Shown here one piece after another: positions 8,767 through 16,590 of a stretch of 64,000 nucleotides of DNA. The position numbers and the translations under genes are program-made. The DNA comes from CAYQQQ01 sp964420125 (lineage in GTDB: Bacteria; Actinomycetota; Acidimicrobiia; Acidimicrobiales; Microtrichaceae): the NCBI GenBank assembly GCA_964420125.1, contig CAYQQQ010000004.1:124001-188000 (forward strand), given 5' to 3'. Under the pieces are notes generated by a model that made no database searches, was not told the origin of the DNA, and worked only from the letters and a program-made list of their open reading frames with translations. Numbering within the stretch: the first letter of the stretch is position 1; every line of letters starts with the position of its first letter.

Positions 8767-9633
8767 TCAACTCTCGGGTTCGAGCGAGCTGAGGTGGAAC
8801 TGGGCCTCCTCGGTGTAGGTGACCTGCCCGATGACGGTGTCGGTGCGCACCTCGATCGCCCTCTCGTTGCGCAACGGCATGCCGTTCTCCGCGGAGAACC
8901 AGACCTCGCTGCGCTCCGTGCCCTTCTGAGCGCCCGACATCGTGCGCTCGCGTCGATACCGCAGCGCCTGGACAGCCGCTCCACCCACTTCGACGTTCTC
9001 CGGCCCCACGAACGTGTAGGGGCCCGCGGAGAGGGCCTCGCCCTCGGTCCCGGTGCTCGTGCCGCCGCAGGACTGCTCCCAGGTGTCGCCGGGCTGCTGG
9101 TCGACCCGGATGGTGACCGCCGGGTCGCACACGAACGTCGAGGTGGTCTCCTGCGCGAAGACGGTGAAGTCCCAGCGCTGGTAGCTGGTGCCACCGACCT
9201 CCTCCAGGCCCCCATCACGGGGGCAGTAGTGCCAAGCCTGCCAGTGGTTCGTGCTGTAGTCGATGCGGAAGGTCCAGCACCCGTCGTCGCGGTGGGTCAC
9301 CGTGGCCGGCATGGACGGACCTTGGGCCTGCTCCTTGGGCGGTGTGCTGAGCCGGTCGGTGCCGCTGCCCTCGTAGAGGTACACGCCCTGGGCGGGGCGA
9401 AGCTCCGCAGGCGCGGCCGGCACCGCGCTCCCCGTCGGGCGCTCCACGTCCTCGACCGCCACGGGGTCCGCCCCGCCGCTGAGGACGAGCGTGGCGACGA
9501 TCGCCCCACCGGCCACCACCACCGCTGCCACGATCCCCCCGACGAGGAGGCGCTTGCGCCGGCTTCTGCTGCCGGCTGCGGCGGCATCTCCGTCGTCGAG
9601 GGAGCCCCGCGAGGCGGGCAGGTCGTTCTGCAT
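8767..9633 (-). CDS. membrane-anchored extracytoplasmic protein of unknown function
   Basis: 288 residues from ATG 9633. A short charged N-terminus is followed by one hydrophobic segment (KRLLVGGIVAAVVVAGGAIV, about residues 27-50) and a soluble outer domain with three or four cysteines (CWTFRID, HYCPRD, VCDPA, SCGGT) and regular beta-type sequence. I do not recognise the family. The start is supported by AACACT six bases before the ATG (leaderless pattern). Divergent from the Ddn-family gene at 9710, with 76 nt between the starts. Confidence 0.75.
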   Translation of the reverse strand: MQNDLPASRGSLDDGDAAAAGSRSRRKRLLVGGIVAAVVVAGGAIVATLVLSGGADPVAVEDVERPTGSAVPAAPAELRPAQGVYLYEGSGTDRLSTPPKEQAQGPSMPATVTHRDDGCWTFRIDYSTNHWQAWHYCPRDGGLEEVGGTSYQRWDFTVFAQETTSTFVCDPAVTIRVDQQPGDTWEQSCGGTSTGTEGEALSAGPYTFVGPENVEVGGAAVQALRYRRERTMSGAQKGTERSEVWFSAENGMPLRNERAIEVRTDTVIGQVTYTEEAQFHLSSLEPES

Positions 9634-9639
9634 GGTTCC

Positions 9640-9645
9640 AGTGTT
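9640..9645 (-). promoter_or_regulatory. -10-like hexamer before the anchored protein gene
   Basis: Minus-strand AACACT followed by six bases and ATG 9633; the TANNNT consensus is met except at its first base. Confidence 0.35.
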
Positions 9646-9709
9646 CCCAGCAACGCAGCTCCGGGTCGAACCCGCGGATACGATCCGCCGACGACCAAGG
9701 AGGCCCGTG

Positions 9710-10153
9710 ATGTCCACGTTCGATGTCGACTACGAACCCAGCCCCTGGGCGCAGATCGCCGAGGAGGTCGCCCTCTACGAGCGCACCGGCGGCACCGAGC
9801 CCAGCGAGCTCGTCGGTGACGAGTGGGTCATCCTCTGGACCCTCGGAGCCCGCTCCGGCAGGGTCCGCAAGACCCCCCTCGTGCGGACCACCGACGGTGA
9901 GGGCCGCTACGCCGTGATCGGATCGATGGGCGGCGCGCCGACCCACCCGCAGTGGGTGCACAACCTGAGGGAGCACCCCGAGGCGAGGCTCCAGGACGGC
10001 GATCGGGTGATGGACTTCTCCGTGCGCGAGGTCGACGGCGAGGAGAAGGACGCCTGGTGGGCGCGCGCCGCTGCGGTCTGGCCCGACTACGACGCCTATC
10101 AGGCGTCCACCGAGCGGCGGATCCCGCTCTTCGTGCTCGATCCGGCCGACTGA
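9710..10153 (+). CDS. deazaflavin (F420)-dependent nitroreductase family protein, Ddn-like
   Basis: 147 residues. The split beta-barrel family of Mycobacterium Ddn uses reduced coenzyme F420 to reduce quinones and nitroaromatics. Family motifs seen: LWTLGARSGRVRKTPLV (cofactor-binding strand), VIGSMGGAPTHPQWVHNL, and the end IPLFVLDPAD. ATG 9710 has a strong AAGGAGG (9697-9703) with a six-base spacer, so the longer upstream frame is not used. Stands alone; the gene implies that the organism makes F420. Confidence 0.9.
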   Translation: MSTFDVDYEPSPWAQIAEEVALYERTGGTEPSELVGDEWVILWTLGARSGRVRKTPLVRTTDGEGRYAVIGSMGGAPTHPQWVHNLREHPEARLQDGDRVMDFSVREVDGEEKDAWWARAAAVWPDYDAYQASTERRIPLFVLDPAD

Positions 10154-10164
10154 ACCCCGGCGCA

Positions 10165-10200
10165 GCCTCCCGGTCACCTCGCTGGAGCGGCCCGGGAGGC
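10165..10200. terminator. hairpin between convergent genes
   Basis: Perfect 9-bp inverted repeat GCCTCCCGG/CCGGGAGGC with an 18-base loop between the Ddn-family stop and the lipoprotein stop. No U-run, so bidirectional or Rho-assisted termination is inferred. Confidence 0.45.
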
Positions 10201-10208
10201 TCGTGGCC

Positions 10209-12227
10209 TCAGGTGACCGGACAGCCGATGGCACCCGGCAGGGTCGACCGCAGCAGCGGCCTCATGAGGAAGCTGCCGCCGGTGATCACTGCGTGGTCGC
10301 AGCCGCCGGATGCCTTCATGTAGAAGTCGCCCTCGAAGTAGAAGGGGATCCCGATGAGGGTGAAGTAGAAGCCCACCCGGGTGGCCTTCATGCCGGCGGT
10401 CTGGGACAGGCTGAGCCGGGCGGTGGCGACGTCGATGGAGGCGATCCGGAAGCGGCCGCTGCCGTTGAGGGTCCAGCTCGGGGTGGTCAGCGACGAGGTG
10501 AAGGTGCCGTTGAAGTCGATGCCCAGCGGGAAGTTGATCGTGGTGATCCTCCCGTTGCCGGACAAGGTGACCTGCTCCGGGCTGGCGACCACCGAGCCGC
10601 TGAAGTTCATCACGCCCCAGGTGTCGAGCTGGAGCGAGCCGCTCATCTGGCCCTCGAGGCTCAGCAGGTTGCCGTTGGGACCGACGCTGGCCTTGAGCGA
10701 TCCGCTCAGGTTCGCCCGGGTGCCGACAGCCAGCCCGCCCGAGAAGGACAGCTCCAGCGGACTGCCGTAGGTGCTTCGGATGCTGAAGGTCGCTCCGGTC
10801 AGCGTGACGTCACCGAGGTCGACCGAGCCGTCGACCACGGCGTCGAGGTTCACGACCTCGGCCCGACCGTCGGTGATGACCACTGCGCCCTCGATGTCGG
10901 CGACGAACCCGGCGTCGACCAGGGCGGCATCGATGGACAGGGTCGTGGTGGGACCGTTCATCTCGACGATCGCGGTGCCGCTGGCCTTGAGAGTGCCGAC
11001 CTTGAAGGTGCCGGTGACGACCGAGCGGAGCTGGCCGTTGATGATGGTCGTCTCCATCGTGCCGGCCGCCGACACGGTCTGTCCGTCGCTGAGGGTGCCG
11101 GAGAACTCGCCTCCCGCCTCGAGTGTGAGGAACGGTGTGTAGGCGGTGATGCCGTCCCAGACGATCGACCCGTTGAAGCGGACGTAGTTGGCGCCCTGCT
11201 GCACATCGAGCACGCCGACGAACGTCGCCTTGTTGGTCGCCAGGGTCAGCGAGCCGTTGGCCTCGTTCACGACCAGGTCACCGACGATGCCGCTCGCCGA
11301 GAAGGAGGCGGTGGTCTCGGTGGCGTTGCCCTCGAGCTTGAGGGTGCCCTCCAGATCGATCGTCTTGCCGCCCGCCTGGGTGCCCACGAGGTGGGCGGCG
11401 ATGTCGGCCTTGGCGCTCACGAGGCGACCGCTGCGGTCGAAGGTGACGTCCACCGTGCCGCTGGCCGTGCTCGGTCCGACCTTGATGGTCCCCCGGACCG
11501 CCGCGCGGACGCCCGTGCTCGGTGAGGCGACGAGGTCGATGCCCGCGCCGGTCACCGTCACGTCGCCGATCCTGGCGGAGCTGACCGCTGCCGTCAGCGT
11601 CAGCGTCGGCACGCCGTTGCGCACCGACAGGGTGCCGGAGAACGTGGCCGGCGAGGTCGTGATGCCGGGCACGCTGAAGGAGCTCGAGGACAAGGTCACG
11701 GACCAGTTGTCGAGGTTGGACAGGGTCCCCACGAACCCGATGGTCGAGGTGCTGCCCGACAGACGCACGGCCACGTTGCCCCGCACCCGGATGCCGAAGG
11801 TGCCGATCTCCGCGGACAGCGCGGTGAGCTGCAGGTTCTCCAGCACCGGAGCGCCGGAGCCGATCTCGGCACCGGTCACTGCGGCGACGGGTTCCGACGC
11901 GGCGTTGCCCTGTTCGGAGGGCACCTCTTGGCCCTCTGCGAGGACCGCCCCGTCGAGCTCCACCTCGGCGTTCGGATCGGTGCACTCCGAACCGGACACG
12001 GTCGTGTCCTCCGCCATGGCGACGACGTCGCTCTTCACGAGCACCGCGTTGTCGGGTGCCGGAGGCGTCTCCTCGACCTTGTCCCAGAACTGGCAGAACT
12101 GCTGGTTGGACGACCCAGGAGCCGCCGGTGCCGAGCACGAGGCCAGCAGGCCTCCGAGCAGCGCGACGATGAGCATCGCCGCTGACAAGCGCACGGTCGC
12201 CAACCGCCGCGTGGATGAGTGACGCAT
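10209..12227 (-). CDS. large beta-rich repeat lipoprotein, function unknown
   Basis: 672 residues from ATG 12227, with AGGGGGGAT as SD. Signal peptide with lipobox LLASC (Cys about residue 34), then a Cys-containing linker and about 500 residues of alternating short beta strands rich in Ser, Thr, Gly and Val, with recurring units such as FSGTLSVRNG, GEFSGTLSDG, LSGSLKASVG and FNGTFTSSL every 20-40 residues. The pattern suggests a beta-solenoid or elongated beta structure on the cell surface. The last 60 residues (VGFYFTLIGIPFYFEGDFY) look like a capping domain. No catalytic motif seen. Shares an upstream motif with the PKD lipoprotein gene at 20903-22879. Confidence 0.8.
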   Translation of the reverse strand: MRHSSTRRLATVRLSAAMLIVALLGGLLASCSAPAAPGSSNQQFCQFWDKVEETPPAPDNAVLVKSDVVAMAEDTTVSGSECTDPNAEVELDGAVLAEGQEVPSEQGNAASEPVAAVTGAEIGSGAPVLENLQLTALSAEIGTFGIRVRGNVAVRLSGSTSTIGFVGTLSNLDNWSVTLSSSSFSVPGITTSPATFSGTLSVRNGVPTLTLTAAVSSARIGDVTVTGAGIDLVASPSTGVRAAVRGTIKVGPSTASGTVDVTFDRSGRLVSAKADIAAHLVGTQAGGKTIDLEGTLKLEGNATETTASFSASGIVGDLVVNEANGSLTLATNKATFVGVLDVQQGANYVRFNGSIVWDGITAYTPFLTLEAGGEFSGTLSDGQTVSAAGTMETTIINGQLRSVVTGTFKVGTLKASGTAIVEMNGPTTTLSIDAALVDAGFVADIEGAVVITDGRAEVVNLDAVVDGSVDLGDVTLTGATFSIRSTYGSPLELSFSGGLAVGTRANLSGSLKASVGPNGNLLSLEGQMSGSLQLDTWGVMNFSGSVVASPEQVTLSGNGRITTINFPLGIDFNGTFTSSLTTPSWTLNGSGRFRIASIDVATARLSLSQTAGMKATRVGFYFTLIGIPFYFEGDFYMKASGGCDHAVITGGSFLMRPLLRSTLPGAIGCPVT

Positions 12228-12270
12228 CGGATCCCCCCTGATCGCTCGAACGCCGAGCACCACGAATCTA

Positions 12271-12280
12271 ACACGCCGTC
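12271..12280 (-). promoter_or_regulatory. GACGGCGTGT motif upstream of the lipoprotein gene
   Basis: Minus-strand GACGGCGTGT followed by TAGATT, a -10-like hexamer, 44 nt before the start. The same ten bases occur twice before the other large lipoprotein gene (22892-22901 and 22956-22965). Confidence 0.3.
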
Positions 12281-12339
12281 AGATCAATCGGTAGAACTCG
12301 TCCCGCGACCGCCCTTCCATGGTCGCCGCAGGGCGCTGC

Positions 12340-12345
12340 TACGAT
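12340..12345 (+). promoter_or_regulatory. -10 box of the tRNA-Val promoter
   Basis: TACGAT thirteen bases before the tRNA; a weak TTCCAT at 12315-12320 could be the -35 at a long spacing. Confidence 0.4.
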
Positions 12346-12357
12346 GACGGCCGCTTC

Positions 12358-12431
12358 GGGCGTATGGCTCAGATGGTTAGAGCGCTGCCTTCACACGGCA
12401 GAGGTCACAGGTTCGAGTCCTGTTACGCCCA
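12358..12431 (+). tRNA. tRNA-Val (anticodon CAC)
   Basis: Complete cloverleaf: acceptor GGGCGTA/TACGCCC, D arm GCTC/GAGC, anticodon stem CTGCC/GGCAG with loop TTCACAC, T arm ACAGG TTCGAGT CCTGT, discriminator A. CCA is not fully encoded. The 3' half, from the anticodon loop on, is the left attachment repeat of an island and is restored by the inserted element. Confidence 0.96.
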
Positions 12432-12433
12432 CC
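12390..12433 (+). repeat. attL: left copy of the 44-bp island repeat
   Basis: Starts in the tRNA-Val anticodon loop (TTCACACGG) and ends with CCCACC just past the tRNA. Identical to 17061-17104. Confidence 0.9.
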
Positions 12434-12501
12434 GCGCGAGACCCTTGCGACAGCGGGGGTTTCGTCGTTTTCGGCCTCCCGGTGGGACTCGGGCGACGCT
12501 G

Positions 12502-12524
12502 CTCCATCGCGCGGATTTCGCGCG
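12502..12524 (+). repeat. inner direct repeat, left copy (possible integrase arm site)
   Basis: 23 bases from CTCCATCGCG to TCGCGCG, identical and in the same orientation to 16911-16933, about 70 bp inside attL. Contains CGCGCG on both sides of a five-base centre. Paired repeats just inside att cores are typical of arm-type recombinase binding sites. Confidence 0.6.
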
Positions 12525-12539
12525 TGATTCGCGGCAACG

Positions 12540-13060
12540 TCAGCGAGGCGGCAGCGACGCGGTGGCGTCGAGCGAGTCCATGACGGGGTCCTCGCCGCCG
12601 GGGAACAGGTGCCCGTAGCGGTCGAGAACGGTGGCCACCGACCGGTGCCCCGCCCACACCTGGACCTGCTTGGCCGAGGCGCCGTGGGCGATCCAGAGCG
12701 AGACGGCGGTGTGGCGCAGGTCGCTGCATGCGCAGGCCAACAGGTCGGCGCGGTCGGTCGCCGGCTCCCAGGATCGGGTCCGGAACGAGCCGGCTCGGAT
12801 CGGTGCGCCGTCGGATCCGGTGAACACGCACGCGTCGTCGTCGAGACCTCGAACTGCGAGCTCGAGCGTGGCGGCGACGGTACGGGGGAGAGGCACCGAG
12901 CGGACACCGGCTGCGGTCTTCGGTCGGCCCGGGATCAGCTGGCCTCGCACCTCGGTCAGGGTGGAGTCGACCCTGACCACGCGCTGTGCGGTGTCGATGC
13001 GATTGCGCCGCAGGCCGGCCAGCTCGCCGAATCTGAGACCTCCGTGTCGAGCAGCTCTTC
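12540..13060 (-). pseudogene. tyrosine recombinase remnant, catalytic domain only
   Basis: Phage-type integrase running toward the tRNA. About 170 residues remain, from GGLRFGELAGLRR (catalytic Arg I) through GRPKTAAGVRSVPLP to LRHTAVSLWIAHGASAKQVQ and WAGHRSVATVLDRYGHLF (His and Tyr). The N-terminal arm- and core-binding domains are gone; upstream the strand is antisense to a transposase fragment. The HxxR motif reads SDLR, so the conserved His of box II is also lost. This was probably the integrase that placed the island, judging by its position beside attL. Confidence 0.8.
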
Positions 13061-13222
13061 GACATGGTCTCAGCAACCGAGACGAACCTCGCCGGGGCCG
13101 GGATCGACGACAATCCCGCCGTGGTACTCGCGGATGCCGGCTACTGCTCCGAGGACAACCTCGCCAAGGCCGCCGGCGGCGAGACCGACGTGCTGATCGC
13201 GACGGGGCGGTTGAAGCACAAC
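13045..13222 (+). pseudogene. transposase fragment (DDE type, IS1182-like)
   Basis: About 59 codons reading QLFDMVSATETNLAGAG then VVLADAGYCSEDNLAKA and LIATGRLKH, matching the part of IS1182/IS4-type transposases around the second catalytic Asp. No upstream or downstream transposase sequence or terminal repeats are visible; the frame runs straight into another recombinase fragment. Confidence 0.65.
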
Positions 13223-13224
13223 AT

Positions 13225-13608
13225 CGCACGCTGCAGATCATCGGCAAGGGCAACAAGCCGGCGACGATCCCGCTGGTGCCGCGAACGGCCCGCACGGTCG
13301 ACCTCGCGATCGGTGACCGCCATGAAGGACCGATCCTGCGACGTCGCGACGGACAACGACTCGACCGGCGCACCGCGCACCGATGGGTCGCGTCGATCGG
13401 CAAACGAGCCGGACTCGACTCGGTCCACCCCCACATGCTGCGCGCCGCGTTCATCATGGCCGCCCTCGACGCCGGGGTGCCCTTGCGAGACGTGCAGACC
13501 GCAGCCCGTCACGCCGACCCACGCACCACGACCATCTACTACCGGCGCCGCCAGAACTTCGACCGTCACGCCGCCTACGTGGTCGTCGCCTTCGTCGCCG
13601 GCGGCTGA
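13225..13608 (+). pseudogene. second tyrosine recombinase remnant (XerD-like C-terminal part)
   Basis: Frame from RTLQIIGKGNKPATIPLVP to the stop at 13608. It has the catalytic Lys hairpin, HMLRAAF (HxxR) and ARHADPRTTTIYYRRRQNF with the nucleophilic Tyr region, and ends YVVVAFVAGG, an ending common in actinobacterial integrases. Arg I and the N-terminal domain are missing, and the open frame upstream is antisense to the first recombinase, so it is a fragment unrelated in strand and type to the one at 12540. Confidence 0.75.
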
Positions 13609-13681
13609 CCCAGTGCCGGCGATAGGTGACGGTGTCCCAATGGGTGCCGCTTCTGCCGTCAAGCCTCAGCCTGTGTGGTGG

Positions 13682-14144
13682 TCAGTCCAGGCAGAACTCG
13701 TTTCCTTCGGGGTCAGCCATCACGATGAAACCGTCGCTCATCGGTGGAGCGGGCTCCTCGCGACGCAGTCGCGACGCGCCGAGTGCAACGAGCCGGTGGC
13801 ACTCGGCCTCCAAGGCTTCCATCCGCTCGTCCCCGCTCATGCCGGGTGCTGTACGGACGTCCAGGTGGACGCGATTCTTGGCCACCTTGCTTTCAGGCAC
13901 CTGCTGGAAGAAGAGCCGAGGTCCATGTCCTTTCCGGGTCCTCGATGGCCGATCTCGTGTTGCACTCTCCCTCGGGCACACCGGCCCGGGCGAGGAACTC
14001 GTCCCACGCGGCGAGCGGGTCAGACCCCTCTGGCAGGTCGACCCCCGGCGGGGCGGGGTGGACGTAGCCCAGCACGTCGCGCCAGAACGTGGACAGTGCT
14101 CGCGGGTCGTGCGCATCGAATGTGACTTCAACATGTCGGCTCAT
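13682..14144 (-). pseudogene. glyoxalase-like (VOC) domain protein with a single-base frameshift
   Basis: From ATG 14144 the frame reads SRHVEVTFDAHDPRALSTFW, then WDEFLARAGVPEGE and SAIEDPE; the family continues in the next frame as GHGPRLFFQQVPESKVAKNR, then FIVMADPEGNEFCLD to the stop at 13682. The join is at a GGAAAGG run near 13935: removing one A restores one frame, and the total of 463 nt is one more than a multiple of three. This is a two-betaalphabetabetabeta VOC protein of the actinobacterial glyoxalase-like type, substrate unknown. Either a young pseudogene or a sequencing error. Confidence 0.75.
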
Positions 14145-14406
14145 CGGTCCTGCAGCCCTCCCGGTCGTCGGCCAGCTCCATGATCGCCGATCGCAGCTCA
14201 CCTGATGCGCCGGGCCAGAACGCCGCAGTCCCGGCGATAGGGCGACCTCAAGGCATCGGAATCGCGTGCTCGGGCGGGGCGGTGGCTTCGGCGCTTGACG
14301 GGCGGCGTCGCCGAGGCGGTACATGAACCCCTTGGTGCTGGCGCCGGTTCTCGCCGCCAGGGCGCCGGGCCACGGCGAACGCACTTGGCTTGTCACATGT
14401 ACCGGC

Positions 14407-14412
14407 GACACT
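14407..14412 (+). promoter_or_regulatory. -10-like hexamer before the PIN-like gene
   Basis: GACACT, six bases before ATG 14419, with no SD. It supports 14419 over the ATG at 14323, which precedes sequence without family-like character. Confidence 0.4.
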
Positions 14413-14418
14413 GATGGA

Positions 14419-15516
14419 ATGACTGATGGTCTCCATCGGAGTCCGGTGCCCTACGTGTGGCCCACGTCCCTCGTCTTGGGTGCGGGCGAGAAGCGATCGA
14501 TCTACCTGGACCTGAACCACTGGATCGGCCTGGCCAAGGCGTCTGTCGGCCACAAGGACGGCGGCCGATACCGGGAGCCGTTGGAAGCGGCGCAGCTCGC
14601 GGTCGAGCGCGGACAGGTAATTTTCCCCTTGGCCGGGCAGCACTACATGGAGATGTCCGGGATCCGCAGCCCTCGGCAACGGGAGGACATCGCGCGCGTG
14701 ATGTTGGAGCTTTCGCAGTTCCGGACCCTCCTGTGCCGGTCCCTCGTGATGCGGCTGGAGCTTGAGGCAGTCCTGGACGCCCATGTCGGCCTCCGAGCGG
14801 TTCCCTACGTCACGCTCGATGTCATGGGCACTGGTTTCGGTCACGCGTTCGGCGTGAACGGCCAATTGCAGATCCGAGACGCGTCGGGCGCAGCACCGGA
14901 GGCCATCCGACGGGACTGGCCAGGCGGCCCGGAGGAACACGACCGGTGGCTCGCTGAGGCCCAGTACATGGGCGAGTGGATGATGCTGCGAGGGCCACAG
15001 GACGAGGACCTGGAGGACCTCGCAGCCAACGGCTTCGACCCGGCAGCCGCTCGACGCGGTCAGGAGATTCGGGCACAGCAGGAACGGGAGCAGGCTGAGC
15101 GCTTCGACGAAGATCCGCGATGGCGCCGAGGTCGGATCCGGGACGTTGTTGGCGCTCGCTACCTCATCGTCGAGCTGATGGAGATGCTAAACGAGGGCCT
15201 CGATTCGCGGGCAGCCAGTCTCGACGACCTGTTCAGCGATGATCGTGGCGGGGTGCGCGCCGTCGTCGATGCGATGCCAGGCGGCGATGTTCATGTCAGT
15301 CTGCAAGTGGCCGCGCATCGCAACCCGCAGTCCTCGTGGACGCCGAACGACTACTTCGATATCGACGCGCTGTCCTTGGCGGTTCCCTACTGCAACGTGG
15401 TCGTCACCGAGCGACGGCGGGCTCGCGACCTGGAATGGTCGGGCTGCCCTGGGCGACTAGGCACGACAGTGCTGACGTCACCAGAGGATCTCCTCCGTGA
15501 GCTGGACCGTTCCTGA
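14419..15516 (+). CDS. predicted PIN-like domain protein, function unknown
   Basis: 365 residues. Residues about 25-40 read RSIYLDLNHWIGLAKA, like the first strand and first acidic residue of PIN nucleases (YVDTNIWI); VIFPLAGQHYMEM could supply the conserved Glu, and the C-terminal part has NDYFDIDALSLAVPYC and VVVTERRRA, resembling the third and fourth acidic positions. The middle (about 130-260) is a helical insert rich in charged residues (QEIRAQQEREQAERF). It therefore looks like a large PIN-fold protein rather than a small VapC. It sits alone on the plus strand of the island, flanked by minus-strand genes. Role in RNA cleavage or defence is inference; no partner gene is obvious. Confidence 0.65.
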   Translation: MTDGLHRSPVPYVWPTSLVLGAGEKRSIYLDLNHWIGLAKASVGHKDGGRYREPLEAAQLAVERGQVIFPLAGQHYMEMSGIRSPRQREDIARVMLELSQFRTLLCRSLVMRLELEAVLDAHVGLRAVPYVTLDVMGTGFGHAFGVNGQLQIRDASGAAPEAIRRDWPGGPEEHDRWLAEAQYMGEWMMLRGPQDEDLEDLAANGFDPAAARRGQEIRAQQEREQAERFDEDPRWRRGRIRDVVGARYLIVELMEMLNEGLDSRAASLDDLFSDDRGGVRAVVDAMPGGDVHVSLQVAAHRNPQSSWTPNDYFDIDALSLAVPYCNVVVTERRRARDLEWSGCPGRLGTTVLTSPEDLLRELDRS

Positions 15517-15696
15517 GGCTCGCGTATGGCTCACCGCTCGGCCGCGAGGCCGAAGCCAGAAGCAGTCAACATCGCCGCCCGATACGCCCGACGCCGCTCG
15601 CCAGGTTGCATGTTCTGTGGCCTCCGGATGCCTCTCGCCACTCGCTCCGTGCACCAACAAACAGGCGCCGACTTCCGGCGATCGGGGGCGGTCGGG

Positions 15697-16155
15697 TCAC
15701 ATCCCGCCGAGCGAAGCGCGAGCCTCGGCGACCAGCCGTTCAAGCTCGCTCACTCCGGCTGCGACAACGCCATTGGCAATGGTCGGGACTGGCTCGAGCC
15801 GGTCGAGCGCCGCAGCGTACGGGATCTCCAGATCGCTCCACGCTTCGATGAAGCGGTCGATCCACCTGTCATCGACGCTGTGCAGCTCGTATCGCAGGGC
15901 TTCGAGGTCGTTGATGACGGGACCGATGCTCAGCTCCCCAGCGCGGAACCGGGCGAGCCGGTCGCTCATCAGGTCCAGCTGCCGACATTCCCGCTCGTCT
16001 TCATCTCCCACCCCCACAGGTTGCCCGAAGCGGGTCGCCGGACCGTGGCATAGGTGCCGGTAGGGGGCAGTCACTCGACCGCATTGGGCGCAGGTAGGGA
16101 GGGGCCGCCTCGCATGGTCAGGGCTGAACACTTCAGCCGACTCGGGCGTGGTCAT
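15697..16155 (-). CDS. conserved small protein with Cys/His-rich N-terminus
   Basis: 152 residues from ATG 16155. The N-terminus reads PTCAQCGRV then YRHLCHGP, a possible but imperfect zinc ribbon. The rest (ARFRAGELSIGPVINDLEAL, VDDRWIDRFIEAWSDLEIPY) matches a widespread family of actinobacterial proteins of unknown function, usually 90-110 residues, that I know only as hypothetical. The start codon lies inside a perfect 12-bp inverted repeat. It follows vapC by 42 nt on the same strand and could be cotranscribed with vapBC. Confidence 0.65.
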   Translation of the reverse strand: MTTPESAEVFSPDHARRPLPTCAQCGRVTAPYRHLCHGPATRFGQPVGVGDEDERECRQLDLMSDRLARFRAGELSIGPVINDLEALRYELHSVDDRWIDRFIEAWSDLEIPYAAALDRLEPVPTIANGVVAAGVSELERLVAEARASLGGM

Positions 16156-16170
16156 TGCTGACCACGCCCG
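16143..16170. promoter_or_regulatory. perfect 12-bp hairpin over a start codon
   Basis: CGGGCGTGGTCA / TGACCACGCCCG with loop TTGC, 28 nt after the vapC stop. On the minus strand it covers the ATG at 16155 of the next gene. It may end vapBC transcription or sequester the start codon; no U-run follows. Confidence 0.5.
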
Positions 16171-16197
16171 ACGAATCGCCGAGCGGGCCTCGACGAT

Positions 16198-16590
16198 TCA
16201 GGGCTCGATGCGGTCCACGGTGTCGACTCGGTCGATCGAGCGGTCGAACGAGGCGACGCGGCCGACGCCTGTGCTCTCGGCGCACGCGACGAGGTATGCC
16301 TCGGCGAAGTCGAGGCGGTCGGTCTCGTGAACCTCGATCGCTCGGAGCAGCAGCGCCGGGTCGACCGTCAGGACCGATCGCATCGACACCAGGGAGCGCA
16401 TCGAGTTGGCGACCTGATCCCGTGGTGCTTCGTAGTACGACTCGAGCACGTAGACCGTCTCGGCGACGATCAGATCGGTCAGGTACAGCTCCGTCGCCTC
16501 GGCGAGGTAGGCCGTCGCACGGTCCGCCATGTCCGCTGGGTCGCCCGTCAGGTGTCGGACGAGGATGTTCGTGTCGACGAACGCGCTCAC
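16198..16590 (-). CDS. vapC: VapC-family PIN-domain toxin
   Basis: 130 residues from GTG 16590, which overlaps the antitoxin stop (GTGA). PIN ribonuclease fold with all expected acidic residues: Asp in FVDTNILVRHL, Glu in IVAETVYVLE, Asp in DRLDFAEAYLVA and Asp in VASFDRSIDRV. Family members cut tRNA or rRNA when the antitoxin is degraded. The longer open frame to 16641 only reads through vapB. Part of the tRNA-Val island. Confidence 0.92.
   Translation of the reverse strand: MSAFVDTNILVRHLTGDPADMADRATAYLAEATELYLTDLIVAETVYVLESYYEAPRDQVANSMRSLVSMRSVLTVDPALLLRAIEVHETDRLDFAEAYLVACAESTGVGRVASFDRSIDRVDTVDRIEP

Noticed and set aside
12391..12907. Open frames running through the tRNA with CDLCRV or GLEPVTSAV endings
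   Set aside because: They are read-through of the tRNA 3' end, a well-known false protein; the same ending recurs at attR for the same reason.
15523..15600. GCGTATGGCTCA and GATACGCCC, resembling tRNA-Val ends
   Set aside because: Only a 12-base match, no arms or T loop between; chance.
15526..16053. Plus-strand open frame with CMFCGL
   Set aside because: It overlaps the better-supported minus-strand gene and has no start signal; 15517-15696 shows nothing I can support.
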